A stretch of DNA of 64,000 nucleotides from Omphalotus guepiniiformis (Eukaryota; Basidiomycota; Agaricomycetes; Agaricales; Omphalotaceae). Positions 33,839-46,655 of the stretch are shown here, one piece after another. Position 1 is the stretch's first letter; each line of letters starts with the position of its first letter. The stretch covers positions 124,001 through 188,000 of the forward strand of contig JAQOOI010000037.1 in assembly GCA_028554645.1 (NCBI GenBank), read 5' to 3'. The position numbers and the translations under genes were made by a program. Under the pieces are notes generated by a model that did not search any database, was not told the origin of the DNA, and saw nothing but the letters and a program-made list of their open reading frames with translations.

Positions 33839-36702
33839 ATGACTTCTACGCAGCCTATCTCGCTGCCCCCTCAAAACGATGTTCGAGCCAGAAACGACTA
33901 TTCAATGGCTTCCGGCTCTTATTCTGCTTCAACAAGTGCTGGCTCTTTCAATCCTGCTTCCTACACCAGACACTTTCTCGGTTCTCCAATGTCCTTTCGA
34001 ATGAGCTCAAATGGCGTATATCCAAGCTCAGTTCCAATGGGAAGTCCGATGGATCAGTTGAGGGGGTCTTTGGAGTGAGTGTTGGTCTACTTTCTTGGAT
34101 GGTTCATTCCTCATGTTACCCCCTGTAGATCCCGCGACCCAGCAGTCACTTCCGCCCTCAAAATATTCGAGTTTCAGTCTGAGTTGTGCAAGCACTACAC
34201 CTGTTGTGGTCTTCATCTCACTGATCTACATGCTCTTTTGGAGCATTTCGAGGAAGTTCATATCGTCGTGGTTGATCCGCACCCCGGTCAGCCGCATGGC
34301 CAACCTCAGACACGCATATCTGTACCCTTTGAGCCACAAGTCGTCGGTGTCGGTGGTGTCGCTCAGCCTATGCAATACGAGCAACAAGGGCAGAGGTCGA
34401 ATCCACATTATCCTACACCCGTCGATCCCGACGACATGGAGCTAGAGCTACCCACGCCACCACCCTCGTCCGCTGCATCTAATGCGACTACCTCTATACC
34501 CAGCAGCCCCGTTTCCACTCCTTCACCTCCAGACACCCTTCTTTCTACCCCTCTCTCACCATATTCCTCACCTGTCGTCCCTCCAATGTCGAACACGACG
34601 ACTAGTAGCTTGGCCGCCGCTTATCCCGGTGGTTACCCCGGGACAGGCAAATCTCAGCCTTCTCCACCTCTTCAAAATAATAATAATGCGCAGAGACCAT
34701 CCCTAGCGCTTAATGTTGCTGCCTTTTCTTCTTCCACTGCCTCCCGTACTGGCTCGGGACTTCACTCTCCCTTTATTACCTCCGCGCCTCAAGCAGGCGC
34801 TGTTGAACCCTTTCATCCCTTTGGGCGATATGTGGAGTACACGAGTACTCCAGGCGGCGTTGACATGTCGTTTGGTACGACTGGATATGATGCGTTCGGT
34901 CTCAACACTGGGATTGAATATGCGTATTCTAATTCGAATACGCAAGGGGCTACATCGGGTGGATATATGTATTCTAATCAGATGCAACACCATCCTGCGA
35001 GTGGTCACTCTGGTCAACGTCAACAGCAGCAACAGCAGCAAGGCGATCAGTGTGTACAGCCTGCTTTGTTGTTTTCGAATGCGAATACGCCTGAGAGCGA
35101 GAGGGATGCGGATGGAGAGTTTGATATTGATGTTGAGGAGCAGAAACCGCAGCTTGAGCAGCAGGCGACAACGGTTACCACAGCTGCAGCTTCGTCCAAA
35201 TCGGCGGCGGCGTTACATCGGTCGGCGAGTGAGAAGAGTGGTGTAAAAAGTGAAGGGAGGACGATTGGAAGGCCTCCCACGACTAGTTTGCTGCAGAGCA
35301 AGCCATTCAAGTGTCCGAAACCGAATTGTAATAAGAGTTATAAGCAGGCTAATGGTGAGTTGTCCTCTGACTTTTTTTCGTTGATCCCTCGTTGACTTTT
35401 TGTGTGCTAGGTTTGAAATATCATATGACGCATGGAAGTTGTAATTTCGCGCCTCCGAAGGATTTGGAACATGTTCAGGCGTTGTTGGAGAAGAAGAGAA
35501 AGCAACAGCAGCAGGCGCAGGAAGAAGGTGCCGGTTCTGTTGTTGCGTCTACATCGACGTCTGTTGCGAATTCGACTGTCGCGTCTGGGGCTAATACACC
35601 TTCGGGGATTATGACTCCTGCTACTGGTACTGGATCGGGATCTGCTCCACCGTCGACGGTCACTTCTCCGTTTGCGAGCGCGCTGAGTTCGCCGGTTGTT
35701 CCGCATAGTGCGAATCCTTTTACTGCTGCGGGGAGTGGTAGTCCCAGTGGGAGCGGGAGTGGGTTTGCGCCTACGCCTAGTTCGTTGAGCACTGCGTTGA
35801 GTGCTGCGCTCTGTTTGGGATCTGGTTCAGGAGCGGGGGCGAGTGGATCGTCTTCGGTTGCTGGGTCTTCATCCAATTCCGGATCCTCACAAAACACCGC
35901 GACAGGCGGTGGTGCTTCTTCTCAATCTCAGTCAAGTCAAGCTCCGTCTCTTCAATCCACATTATCATCACTTTCGTCGTTGCCTGAATCGGAGTTGAGG
36001 GACTTGGAGCGAGAGGCTGAGAAGAGGCTTAGACCTTTTGCGTGTGGAGTTGGTGATTGTCCTAGGAGATATAAGAATATGAATGGGTTGAGGTATCATT
36101 ATCAACATTCTGGGGAACATGGGGCGGTGGGGTTGCAGTGGCTTGCGAGTGGGAAACATGAGTGTTTGAGTGGAGGGAAACATCATGGACATGGGACGTT
36201 TGGTGGGCAGGGTCATGCTGTTGGTGCTGGGAGAGGAGGGGAAAGGGAAGGGAGAAAGAGAGTTGCTGGGGGGAGTAAACCGGCGAGTAGAGCTTCGAGT
36301 TTGAGTCGGACTGGTACACCTACTGGGACGACTAATTCGACGAATACGAATGCCGGTGCTGGTGCTGCCGCTTGGAATGATCATACGAAGACACAACCTT
36401 TTACACCGCCCATTACGAACCCCAATTCGATTCTTCAGCAGCAGCCACAGGTTGCTGCTACTTCGAGTACTGCGTCTACGATAAACACACCCAGTGATTC
36501 GACGACGACGACGACGACAAGTGCGACGACGACGGGTGGTTCGGGGGTGACGCATCCTGTGTTGCAGACTCCGGGTGTTGTTATGTCTCAGGCGCAAGCG
36601 CAGTTGGCGTATCAGCAGAGGTTTGTTGAGCATCAGAGGGCACAGTATGCGCAACAGGTTCAGGCTGCTCAGGCTCAAGCTCAGGCGACGCAGGGGCAGT
36701 AG
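33839..36702 (+). CDS. SFP1-like C2H2 zinc-finger transcription factor
   Basis: In yeast, Sfp1 activates ribosomal protein and ribosome biogenesis genes. Three exons (33839-34074, 34129-35354, 35411-36702) give 917 residues. The diagnostic N-terminal block FQSELCKHYTCCGLHLTDLH continues ALLEHFEEVH at about residues 95-122, a split C2H2 finger. Two classical fingers follow: FKCPKPNCNKSYKQANGLKY at about 470-498 (interrupted by intron 2) and FACGVGDCPRRYKNMNGLRY at about 696-725. The rest is Ser/Pro/Gln/Thr-rich low complexity, including SGSGS runs and a Gln/Ala-rich tail. The order TCC finger, CPxxxCxKxYKxxNGLKYH, CxxxxCxxRYKNxNGLRYH is that of the basidiomycete SFP1 family. The coding sequence of exon 3 is open in other frames because of its biased composition; those are shadows. 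Confidence 0.85.
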
Positions 36703-37486
36703 TAGCTTGTTCTGTAGGTGGTTTTTTTTACTGTTTGATACGTCCCTCCCTGCTCCCTATTTCCATTGATCATTTCCTTGCCACGACTGTTTGCGTGCTT
36801 CCCTATATGCCCTTTTTCGCGCCAACGCGCTTACGCTCTAATCTTCCTCCTTAATTTCTCCCCCTGATGATTTGTTAGGCGTTGTTGTTGTATGTATGAC
36901 TTGTTGGTTGTTGGTGCTAAAAAAACGGTTGCGTGCGCTTTTTCGAGAGGCAACGGTATTTCGTATTCATTGTTTTAGATATCTTACTCTTTCCTCCCCC
37001 TCTCCCCCTCTCCCCACTGCCATCTCTGTTCTGTTCTGTTTTATCACTTCGTATTAATCTCTATGTGCTTTTTTTATGATAATACTCTCTACTCTCTCTG
37101 TCAGCTTTTTTTCTTGTGCTTTAAGTATTTTTTTTTTTTTGTGACTGTGTTTAAGTTGTTGTTTATATGATATATACAGATATATTAGTTGACTGATTAC
37201 TACAGATACAGATACAGACGTACGTATGTATGGTACTTTTTTTTTTGTCATATATTTAGTGCCCACCCCTCCTTTATTGTGATGCTATGCTGCTTTGGCC
37301 TGTAGATTGGGTTTTGAAAACCTTTGTTTTTTTGAGGAAAAACTGTAAGATGGTTATTATACTAGCTTGAGATTCAAACTGGATGTGTTATAAGGTTACT
37401 GTGTGAGTTTGACATCAAGGCATATTGTAATGAATTGTATTATTCATGATACATCCCACATAGTTACGAGTTCGGAATGTAATGTA
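36703..37486. other. 3' region of the SFP1-like gene
   Basis: T-rich 3' UTR-like sequence with homopolymer T runs (about 37066-37076, 37127-37140 and 37232-37241) and a short GATACA/ACAGATA microsatellite near 37180-37220. No gene. Confidence 0.5.
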
Positions 37487-40400
37487 TGGTGCCGGCCCGC
37501 TAGTCACCTCCACTTTTGAACAAGAAAAATACCACTCGCAAATCATGATCAAATTCTTAGTTCTCTTGTCAAAACGTTCTGTTTTACAATAGCTTTAGAC
37601 TGGCTAGAGGGATTTTTGATTGTGTAAAAAATGAATGAGTAATATTTTCATTCACAGACCAAGTTGGCCACATTATGTAATACTTGCCTAAATAGAAAAT
37701 TATTACCATACAGGAAAGCTATGTATCCATTTGTTGTGCAAGTGTCTCCGGAATACGTCGATGAGACTTGTACTTCCTGGAGCTGAATGCACGCACATGA
37801 AATTGAGCTTCTTTTGTAGTCAATCCTGTCTGATAAGCATCCATCCAACGAATCATGTGGTGCTCCCACTTTCGAATAGTATTTATACTGACAGAAGCAA
37901 GAGCTTTCGGCATGTTTTCCTTCAATCCATCGAAGGTGTAGTTGCAGTTTTCACGGAGGTATTGCTTCACAGCTCCCCAGAAGAACTCGATAAAGTTCAA
38001 CTCGCAATGAAACTTTGGAAGAAAGATGCAAAGATGTCCCACCTCTTCGATCACTTCTTGGACAAGAGATTTTTGTGCTGCAAAGTCGGGTTGAAGATTG
38101 AGAATCCTCTTGCAGCAACATGCAGTCCAGCCTTCCAAGCTACAAGCTCAGTCTGCACACTCCATGTGAAGTCCATCTCTCCAAAGGCCTCGCTCGCACA
38201 AGACTTCTTTCATGCCCTTCGGTTGGTTTGGATGAACAGGATGGTCAGCTGAGAATATCATGGACTGCATCACCCTTTTGCCATCACAAAGAAACCACCC
38301 GTCTCGCAGATGAGCCTGTTTTCCACCTGGCCGGAAATTCATCCGTTGAGTCAGAAGGGCATCTGCACCATAAGCAGAATGACCTTGAGAATTGTCGACC
38401 ATGAAAAGTGCTCGATATCCTGCACCATGTGCCCGCTCAAAGGCAGGAATAATTTTCTCTTTCAACTGAACAAGTACTGAGAAATCAGAATTGAGATTGC
38501 CAGTAAAATTACCAACCTGTTTGACAAAAAGTTCACCGTTCCAATATCCCTCATAATTCTTTCCATATTCCAATGTCTGACTTGCCTCGGTCAGCCATCC
38601 GACAGTTGAGCAAATAACATCACTCTGATGAAGCCCACGTCCTTGTCCTTTCTTCTTCAATGCGTGTTCATCTTCCAAAATCCAACTCTTCTTAATTCCA
38701 TTGTTGGCTTGTGCTGTCATCTCATCATGGGCACAGAGCACCAAATGTCGCTCTACACAATTCTCAGGCTCTTGAACAACCTCTTGATTGACCTCTCCCA
38801 CCACATAACAGACCAGTTTCTGCTCGTACTTTTTCATTTGAGGAAGAAACTTCTCCTGGCAATACTCAATTACATCTGGCCTCTCGTGTCCATCAAAATA
38901 CAATGATTTTTTGTGCTCGATGTAACAAAAACTTTGTGAAGCCATTTGTGAGTGGTGCAAAGGTTTATGGAGCGAGCAACCTTCAGTTGAATTCTGGGAA
39001 AGAGTTCGGTGTCGAGGTATCAAAGTAAGCCCTTGGGCATTCCATGATCAACGAGGTGTTGGATATATTTTTGGGTTTCAGGTGTGATGATATTCATCTG
39101 TACAAAGTTTTGGAGCTTTGCTGGGTTCATTGACCATTTGTTAGTCCGCAGAAAAGATCGCAGTTCAGCACAGATGTTAGGGTCCTCCAGCAATGAGAAG
39201 GTCTTTGCATGACAACCTCGGCTCGATTAAGGAAGATTTTGAGAGGTGAGCCATGTTCGAGTCCACTTCCGCACCATTTGTCCTCCCCACAGTGCGGCAA
39301 ATCCTTGACTTTCCGCAGCTCTCTCAGATGCGTCCTTCCACTTCCAACCATTCTTTAGCACCATACAAAGATGACTTGCAATAGCTCTTGCTCGATATGC
39401 TTGTAGTCCATGGTCACCCGCCTCAAACTGGAAACTCCTGGATTTGATGGCCTTCTCGATGTCCGATAAGGCACGGACCATATTTGCATGACGCTCCGCC
39501 TTTCGCTTCTTTCGTGTGACACGAGCAGATTCAGCAAGTGTTCTTCGCTGTCGTTTTGAAGCAACCGGCTCACTGGTATCACTTTCAGATTCACTTGCTT
39601 CATCGATCTGAAGGTCTGAAGCATAGCCTGTGAAAATCATGTCAGGCTGACGTTGAACTCCTTGTTGAACTTCGAGTGAGAGCACAGCTTTGATGTTGAA
39701 CCGCTCAGGACTTGGAGATGGTGCCAATGCATGGTTAGGTGCAGTGGAGGTTGAAGGAAGAGGCTGACGAAAGTAATGTTGAAAGAGATTGGCACTCGCA
39801 CTGGACATTATGCATGTCAGTTCCAAAACTTATTTATCTCTGAAAAAGTTCACTCACAATTTTCGACTTTTCTCATCATCCACCGCTTTTGCTTTTGCCT
39901 CTGCTTGATGTCGGCGCTTGGTACGTTCAGATCAACTGCTATATTTGGATGCTCGCATCTTCTTTTCTGCAGCTGTCCACTCTGCTTCAGATATCAATCT
40001 CCTCCTCATTTCCTGATAGGCAGTGACCTCCTCCAGCAACTCCAGCTCTATCCATACCTCTGTCTCAAGGCTTGCAAGCAGCTCTTCACCCTCCAGCTCA
40101 TCCAGAGTCTCATCCATGTCACTTCCTGAGTCTTCCTCATTGTCACTATCAGTCTCAAACTCAGAGTCTGCCTCAGAAGGCACGTAATTCACGGTTGTAT
40201 CCCAATCACATTCCAATGATCTCTCCTTGATAGCATTACCATCTCCCTCATCCTCTGTGGCTGCGACGTTACGATCAAGCAGTAGATTGCGGCTATGTTG
40301 TGATTTCCAGGCATGTTCTGCTGCATTGAAATGTTTCTTGGATGGACGGCCACGACGACAAGCCATTAACAATGATAGAATACGCAGATATAGATTATCA

Positions 40401-40544
40401 GTGACTGTAGCAACAATCCAATGTATCTACCCATCTACCTAGCGCACACCACTGACCCAGTGTGCTAAAAAAAATTTCACCATCCCCAATTGGCTGCTGC
40501 ACAGCCACTGTCCAAAAGTGGAGGTGACTAGCGGGCCGGCACCA
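37487..40544 (-). mobile_element. TA-flanked DDE transposon with 32-bp TIRs
   Basis: Perfect 32-bp terminal inverted repeats at 37487-37518 and 40513-40544 begin TGGTGCCGGCCCGCTAGTCA. They are flanked on both sides by TA (37485-37486 and 40545-40546), the target duplication of Tc1/mariner/IS630-type transposons. The 3.06-kb body carries one degenerate transposase on the minus strand. TIR identity implies fairly recent movement or trans-mobilisation despite the broken transposase. Outside the TA, TACGAGTTC (37465-37473) faces its complement GAACTCGTA (40547-40555), an additional inverted 9-mer separated on the left by 11 bp. Confidence 0.92.
37719..40366 (-). pseudogene. IS630/Tc1-like DDE transposase, degenerate
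   Basis: In transcript order: a basic N-terminus MACRRGRPSKKHFNAAEHAW, an acidic Asp/Glu segment, a GT-AG intron (39801-39857, 57 nt), a middle region, then the DDE core. Catalytic blocks are YFDGHERPDV (first Asp), FMVDNSQGHSAYGA (second Asp), and LPKFHCELNFIEFFWGAVKQ (Glu). Breaks: TGA at 39932-39934, a frameshift near 39232 (LPK should continue SRGCHAKTFSLL), TGA at 39020-39022 (GLL-stop-YLDTELFPRI), a frameshift near 38935 just before CYIEHKKSLYFDG, and TGA at 38148-38150. All three stops fall where the surrounding frame continues and Arg fits. The element is non-autonomous as it stands. Confidence 0.85.
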
Positions 40545-40546
40545 TA

Positions 40547-42900
40547 GAACTCGTACTTTGGCACGAAAACATTTGATTTCTGATCCAGTTAAGCATGATG
40601 CCGTTGATGGATTGATCTCGGCATCTCGTTGTTGAGGCTTCTTCGGTCTGATGTTGCTTCCTGCGGATTTGTCGGTCTGGTGTCTTTCTTGCGGAGTTGT
40701 CGGTCTGATGTGTGTTTGTTTCGCTGTCCCTGCTGTTGTTTTTCTGTGTTCTGCGTTCACGAACATGTAATAATTATTGCTTTTCTATTTAAGTCTCTTA
40801 CATGTGTATCTTCGTCTCCTATCTACAACCCTTTGCTGAGTTTAACATCACCTACATCAGAAATTATGCAATTTGATGGAACAGCTTGTTTTGGCTTGCA
40901 GCCACCTGGAAAAGGACCCAAAAGCCTAACCTGCCGCAAGCGGACCAGCAGGTCCTATTTTCCTCACAAGCAGTTTCCTCTTTAGTCGAATCTAAGCAAA
41001 ATCAAAGAGTTTTCATTAGATAATACACTAATATGGTGATGGTGAGCTTGTTGTTTCAGCAAAAAAGCGGACAAGCAGCCGGCAAATTGTGAATTTGCTG
41101 ATGTACAATGGCAATCTTGGCAGAGATAATGTCAAGCTAAGCAAAAAGGGCAACCACACAGCATGTACAGTCATTTATGCAAAAACAACTGAAATAAGAA
41201 ATAAGGCTTTTGGGCTGTGTCTGGAACTGATGGTCTGATTTGGCTTATTGTAACCCAATTTGGTTTAAGGCTTAAACAAAATTGGGCACTTAAACCAAAT
41301 GTGGTATTATGACACATAAGTATTATGTGAGCCCTGATGCCCCTGCTTTGACCGTAAAAACACAAATCAGACTGTAAAATCATGTCTACCAGCACTGTCA
41401 AAGGGAGGAAAATACTTTTACATTATCCAAACAGCCAAATGTCTGCTCATTGATTAGAACTACTGGGTTTCCCAAATATCAAGGTTTAATTAAATTATAC
41501 TTAATGAGCAGAACACCTGCATGCACCAGAAACTAAATAGATTCTAGTGTGATACAACACATAGAGCAGAGGCAAACTAGCTCAAGGAAGTCTCAAATGA
41601 ACATCACAGTTGAAAGTTCCAGTGCATTTATATCCAATACTTACTTCACACTGCAATTCAGAAAACTTTGGATATAGAGACAGCCTCCTGTTGGAATCTT
41701 TATCTATGGCTGGTATATATTGCTTCCACCAGATCAACAACCAGTCACATACCCCATTTTGAGAATGCAGTCAATCTCCTCAGAAATTTGTGTATATCTT
41801 TGTATTTGTGTAAACTTGCCTAAAACAAATTCAAAAAAATTCAAATTAGTTCACCAAGGCCATAAGTTGTATATATAGATCTTATTCAACGCTGCTACTT
41901 GTGAGTTCCATATAACAGTGCAAAAATGAGATATGCAGAGGAATTGAATCGAGCACTCATAGGAGGAAAAATTACATAATAAAATTGACGTACTAGACAG
42001 ATAGACTAAAGGAGCTTATACATCTGTATTGTGCCAAAAGACTATTATAGAATTTTGATTTCCCTGACCAGTTTCAAATATCACACCAAAGCCTGAATTA
42101 ATCACTCACCAATGCTGACAACGAGAAGCTGCAGTCAGCGTCGAAGACCCTCACAATATGGAATAAACCCTCTATATAAACATCACTTGTATCTGGTTGA
42201 ATCACCGGCCTCACACGGAAGCCTGTGCCATACCGGCTATCCATCTTTAATCACCCAACGCAAACTCGTACCCGCCTGGGCACCGGCCCAGGCCACCAAT
42301 CAAGTATGTCCTATAAACCATACTATATTTGCCCCCCCTTACCTTGGGTGTTTTATGATTCAAATGCTGGTTGTAGCAATGGGCCCAGTAAAGCATAGTT
42401 CCCATGGCATTGTATAAGAAATATGCTGATAACATTTTGATAATTGTTAATGTAAGTCTTGAGATTTATTGAAGACTTATTTTTTATTTAAGATTATAAT
42501 ATATCTCCCAGACCTCTACAGTAAGTTCCAGAGGGTAGTATGATATCTTGAGAGTGTGACAAGTTATCACAGTGTAAATCTCCCATTATTCCACCAAGAA
42601 TTATGAAAATCTGATTTTAAAAATATATTACCATAAATTTTCTTTGGCTATATACTGGAATTACACTATACATATGGAGTTAAATATCTCTTGCACTGCA
42701 TAGACCTTACAATCAAGACATCTCCAGAGACAGAATTATAAAAGGAAAACACATGTAATCCTATACTGATCTGAATAATATTATTATAGTTTCAGAGAAG
42801 TATTGAAAGTTGATTTGTATAGTTTCAGTGACCTATCTATAAGATACATGGTATCATTTGATGTCATTCGGGAAATCAGTTTGCGTCCATTGAGGAGGTC
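40547..42900. other. AT-rich, no recognisable gene
   Basis: No gene or complete transposon is recognisable. It contains a perfect 8-bp-arm hairpin at 42274-42293 (listed) inside a GC-richer island (42100-42310) that resembles part of 57990-58150. An open frame at 41171-41401 (minus) has no domain. Confidence 0.4.
42274..42293. repeat. Hairpin GCCTGGGC-ACCG-GCCCAGGC
   Basis: Perfect 8-bp inverted repeat with a 4-nt loop followed by CACCAATCAAG. A decayed counterpart (CTGGGCACTGGCCCAAGCCACCAGTCAAG) is at about 58129-58157 inside element A, which indicates a shared dispersed repeat family. Confidence 0.6.
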
Positions 42901-42920
42901 TTGGAGAACGAAGAGGATTT

Positions 42921-44830
42921 TTGATTAGGGAGACACATACAGAGGTCTTTCATGCGTCTCCGGTTACATTGGGAAGATCGGTGGAAGCTTTATTGGGAAA
43001 CGCTGAGTATCAAGACTTCAATTCACTCCTGGAAATTTGCCCAAACCCTTCATATGATTCATTGCTACGAACTTGCTATAAATATTCCTCTTCATCGAAC
43101 TTTATTCACACTCCTTGGACATTGGACAGAGAGAGTTTTGACTGATCCATTCTTTTGCATGACAGGAACAGCACCAAAGCGAAAGTACAAACCGGTACAC
43201 AGAAAATATTGACCGGTACCCACCTATATGCCCAACCCAGAAGCTCAGCAATTCAGAACTATACTGTCTCCGACACCTTTGACACTGCCGTTAACAAAAC
43301 CTCCACCTATAGATTCTCTTGTGTTTGGTAAGAGGGTTACAAAGAACAGACTAAGGGAAATGATAGGAAGGATTGACGAGGGAATACTCACTTCAGACGA
43401 AATCAACCTACTCGCTTACATGGTCATCATTCGAGAAGGAGCATTTGCGTTCAATTTTTCGGAAAAAGGTTATTTCTCGAGAGACTACTATCCTGACTAT
43501 GAGATACCCACTATAGAACACATGCCATGGCAAAGACCACCAATAAGGATTCCAAAGGCCATTGAAGAACAAGTACAACAAGAGATTTTTGCACAGGAGA
43601 AAGAGGGAAGGTTTGAGCTGACAACATTGAGTTATAGATTGGTACTGTTCGCAGTTGCTAAAAAGAAAGGAGTAAGGTTGGTTGTTAACCTTGAAGAACT
43701 AAATGCAGTCACTATACAGGATTTGTCATTACCACCCAACGTGAACAAGTTTGCTGAGGATTTTCTGGGATACGCAATGTATGGGCTTTTTGATTTATAT
43801 TCAGGATTCAATGTGAGATGGATGGCAGTAAAATTGAGGCCGTTACAAGCATTCCATTCGCTGGCTGGAGCTAAACAGCAGTGTACACTTGTACAAGGGT
43901 ATACAAATGCAGTGCAGAAATTTCAGAGATGTGTCGAGCACACTCTTATATCGGTACGTGATTTTGTGAAGAACTTTGTTGACGATTGCAGATTGAAAGG
44001 ACCATCTTCAAAATTCAACAATGAAACTATCCGGGAGAACAAGAATATCAGAAAGTATGTGCTTAAGTATATTCAGAATCTTGACCTTCTTCTAGGAGCT
44101 TTGATAAATGCTGGGATCACTGCCTCGGGATCAAAAGCTGTTTTGGCTGCTACTCGTCTCAAGATAGTCGGAACAGTTGTGTCTTACGAAGGTTGAATAA
44201 TAGAGCTGAACTTGGTCACAAAGGTACGTAAGTGGAAGGAACCGACATCAGTATTGGAAGTACAACAATTCCTGGGAGTTGCGGGAGTTGGAAGGAAATG
44301 AATTAAAGGGTTTGCCATTATAGCTAAGCCCTTGACTATTCTTCTACATAATACGGAATCTAAAAACAAGTTTTTCTTTCCAGGAGATGCTATAGATGCA
44401 ATGAAATTGCTCATTGACAAAGTTACAACGGCGCTGGTGCTGATAAAAATAGATTATGAAGTCGCCTGCGGGGTTGGGAAGAAAGGTAGGAAGAATAATG
44501 AAGGACTAATAGTTCTAGGAGTGGATTCTTTGTGGATATGAGCAGGATGGGCACTTTATCAGATTCTAGAAAGGAGGAAATGTCCTGCGCTGTATGAATT
44601 GTGCACGTTCAATGAACAAGAACAAAATTACGGTCAACCAAAGTCCGAAATGTACGGGATTTTCCGGGCGTTGAAGGAGGTTTGACATCGTGTATGGGGG
44701 ATGCACTTCCGGCTGGATCACGATAATTAGCAGCGAATTGAGCACTCTAAGATGTAAGAACTTGTCTAGACTCAAAGGTTGCCTTGTAAAAGCAAGTGTA
44801 GTCTGGTGTTGGCAAAGATTCCGCATGCAG
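42921..44830 (+). pseudogene. Ty3-type retrotransposon pol remnant
   Basis: The linker before RT reads KYKPVHRKY-TGA-PVPTYMPNPEAQQF, where agaric Ty3 elements have KPVxRKxRPVP, so the TGA (43210-43212) replaces Arg. The RT follows at 43228-44196 with VRLVVNLEELNAVTIQDLSLPP, GLFDLYSGFNVR and the catalytic FVDD (in FVKNFVDDCRLKG). A TGA at 44194-44196 again precedes a frame that continues RT thumb/connection (VRKWKEPTSVLEVQQFLGVA), then TGA near 44299 (family has W), and RNase H-like sequence to about 44700 with further stops. No LTRs were found beside it. An upstream frame (42952-43212) probably represents decayed gag/protease-linker sequence. Confidence 0.82.
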
Positions 44831-44923
44831 AAAACTAACTAAAGTCGAGCTAGACTGTAGGAAAGACTAACTGAACTGAAAGACCACCGTCTAGACCCGT
44901 TGACGAGTACCAGATAACAGCAA

Positions 44924-44933
44924 ACAGACAGAA

Positions 44934-44964
<31 letters not shown>

Positions 44965-44966
44965 TG

Positions 44967-45010
<44 letters not shown>

Positions 45011-45033
45011 CAGACAGACAGACAGACAGACAG
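44924..45033. repeat. (CAGA)n microsatellite
   Basis: Near-continuous CAGA/GACA tetranucleotide repeat with one interruption (CATGGA) at about 44970. Confidence 0.95.
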
Positions 45034-46186
45034 TTTCAAACACAACAGATGTTCAGATATTTAGCACTCTATTAAAGCACTGCAATTCCTAGTAGTCTGC
45101 CTCTACCAGCTTGAAGAACCGGGGCCTGATGTTCACAATCACAAGGCCTTCTGCAATTTAACACTCTAGAAGATACATAAGTTCTCCAATTTGGCAGGCA
45201 GTCGTAACCTGGGGTGCTTGACCCTATACTTGACAGTATATGTACTCTACTGCTTGTAAGTATTTCATACATATATAGAAAACTGAGTGGAGTAATTAAA
45301 AGAAACAGAGGGATAAAATTGAGTATAAAATAGAATAAACAGAAACAATATGACTGAGTTGAGTAAGTAGGCATGTCTAGAGGGTAATTATGTGCAGTTC
45401 TTGGGTATATATGTGTAAGTAATATATTTTAGTGATGTTTCTGATACATCTAGACCCTTCTTATCATGTGCTCGAGCCATTCTAAATGAACTACTCCTAT
45501 GCATTTCGTTATTATTCATCTTTGTAACTGTTTTACAGTGTACTTATAGGGGCGCCGAGGACATTTTCCAGTCATATATCCCGTTGGGCTTCCGTATATT
45601 CTCCTATTTTGACATCTAGACCCCATAGCACCTCGTAGATATGCAAATATCTGTTTTACAGTGTACTTATAGGGGCACCGAGGACATTTTCCAGCCATAT
45701 ATCCCGTTGGGCTTCCGTATATTCTCCTATTTCAACATCTAGACCCCATAGCACCTCGTAGATATGCAAATATCCAGCACTCGAAGGCCAATTCTGTCAT
45801 TACTTTACTAATAAGTTGTTATACAGTCATCAAGACTGATCATTTTCATAGCTTTGACCATCTGATATCTCGGAACGGAATCGTCAATCACATATTTCCG
45901 ATCATAAGGTGTTATCTCCAGTATATCACCAATCTGCAGTTTCTAGGAGGTCGGCTAAGTTCAAACAAACCATTTTGATGGCTCAGCAATACCTCTAGCT
46001 TTGTCCTTTCGATGTTATTCAGGCTCATAAGGCTATTACGCCTGTGTGTGTGTAGTTCCTTCCTTCCTAAGTCCCATGGATTACACAGATACTTGAATAG
46101 TGACTTCCAGACGAAGGTCTCTTTGCCAGGCAGGGTGGATCTGACCATACTGTACAGTCTCGCAGCAGGTAGTTACTTCACTGAAG
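45034..46186. other. No recognisable gene; contains a 123-bp tandem duplication
   Basis: No coding content is supported. The left flank of the LTR element lies here; the pre-insertion sequence would run CTGAAGGTCTATAGGTATATC across 46186 to 47716. Confidence 0.45.
45528..45773. repeat. 123-bp tandem duplication
   Basis: Two adjacent copies (45528-45650 and 45651-45773), each starting CTGTTTTACAGTGTACTTAT and ending GATATGCAAATAT, differ at only a few sites (for example GCGCC/GCACC, AGTC/AGCC, TTTTGA/TTTCAA). No coding frame is evident. Confidence 0.9.
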
Positions 46187-46191
46187 GTCTA

Positions 46192-46644
46192 TGTCAGCGA
46201 CTCGAGTTATCAAACTCAAATAACCAAACACAAGGATCTTAGTTTTACATGGATAAGAGCAAAGCAGGAAGTAGAATTGGGAAAAGAAGTGATACAAGAA
46301 AGTATGCTAAGTACAAGTCTAAACTCGAGGAGTTATTGACAAGATCGAAGCTAAAGAAATATCTACCTAAGCGGACTTGTTATATACGTAAATAAAACCC
46401 TAAACCCTGGGCTATAACCCTTGACTAATCCACCGTGTGTCTACCATGAGTTCGATTGCCTCAAGTGTTTCATTAATGATCGTGATCGCCTTGAGGTCTA
46501 CATGCTTGATCTCGATCATCATGCTACCTACGTGTGTATTTAATATAACCCTAGATCTATAACTTAAGATGCTATCTACTGATAATAAAAGTGTCTATAT
46601 ATACAAACAATGAGATAAGATGAAAAAAGAAAATATTCGTAACA
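46192..46644 (-). repeat. LTR (3' LTR in element orientation)
   Basis: 453-bp direct repeat partner of 47258-47710 with TG...CA ends; flanked outside by GTCTA. Confidence 0.93.
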
Positions 46645-46655
46645 TGACCCCCTCC

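Noticed and set aside
35968..36678. 236-codon Arg/Ser-rich minus frame
   Set aside because: Shadow of the compositionally biased third exon of the SFP1-like gene.
44839..45045. 68-codon frame of SVCLSVCL repeats
   Set aside because: Pure translation of the (CAGA)n microsatellite.
46391..46405. Telomere-like words (ACCCTAAACCCTGG) at about 46397 and 47463
   Set aside because: They are single occurrences inside the two LTR copies, not a tandem telomeric repeat.
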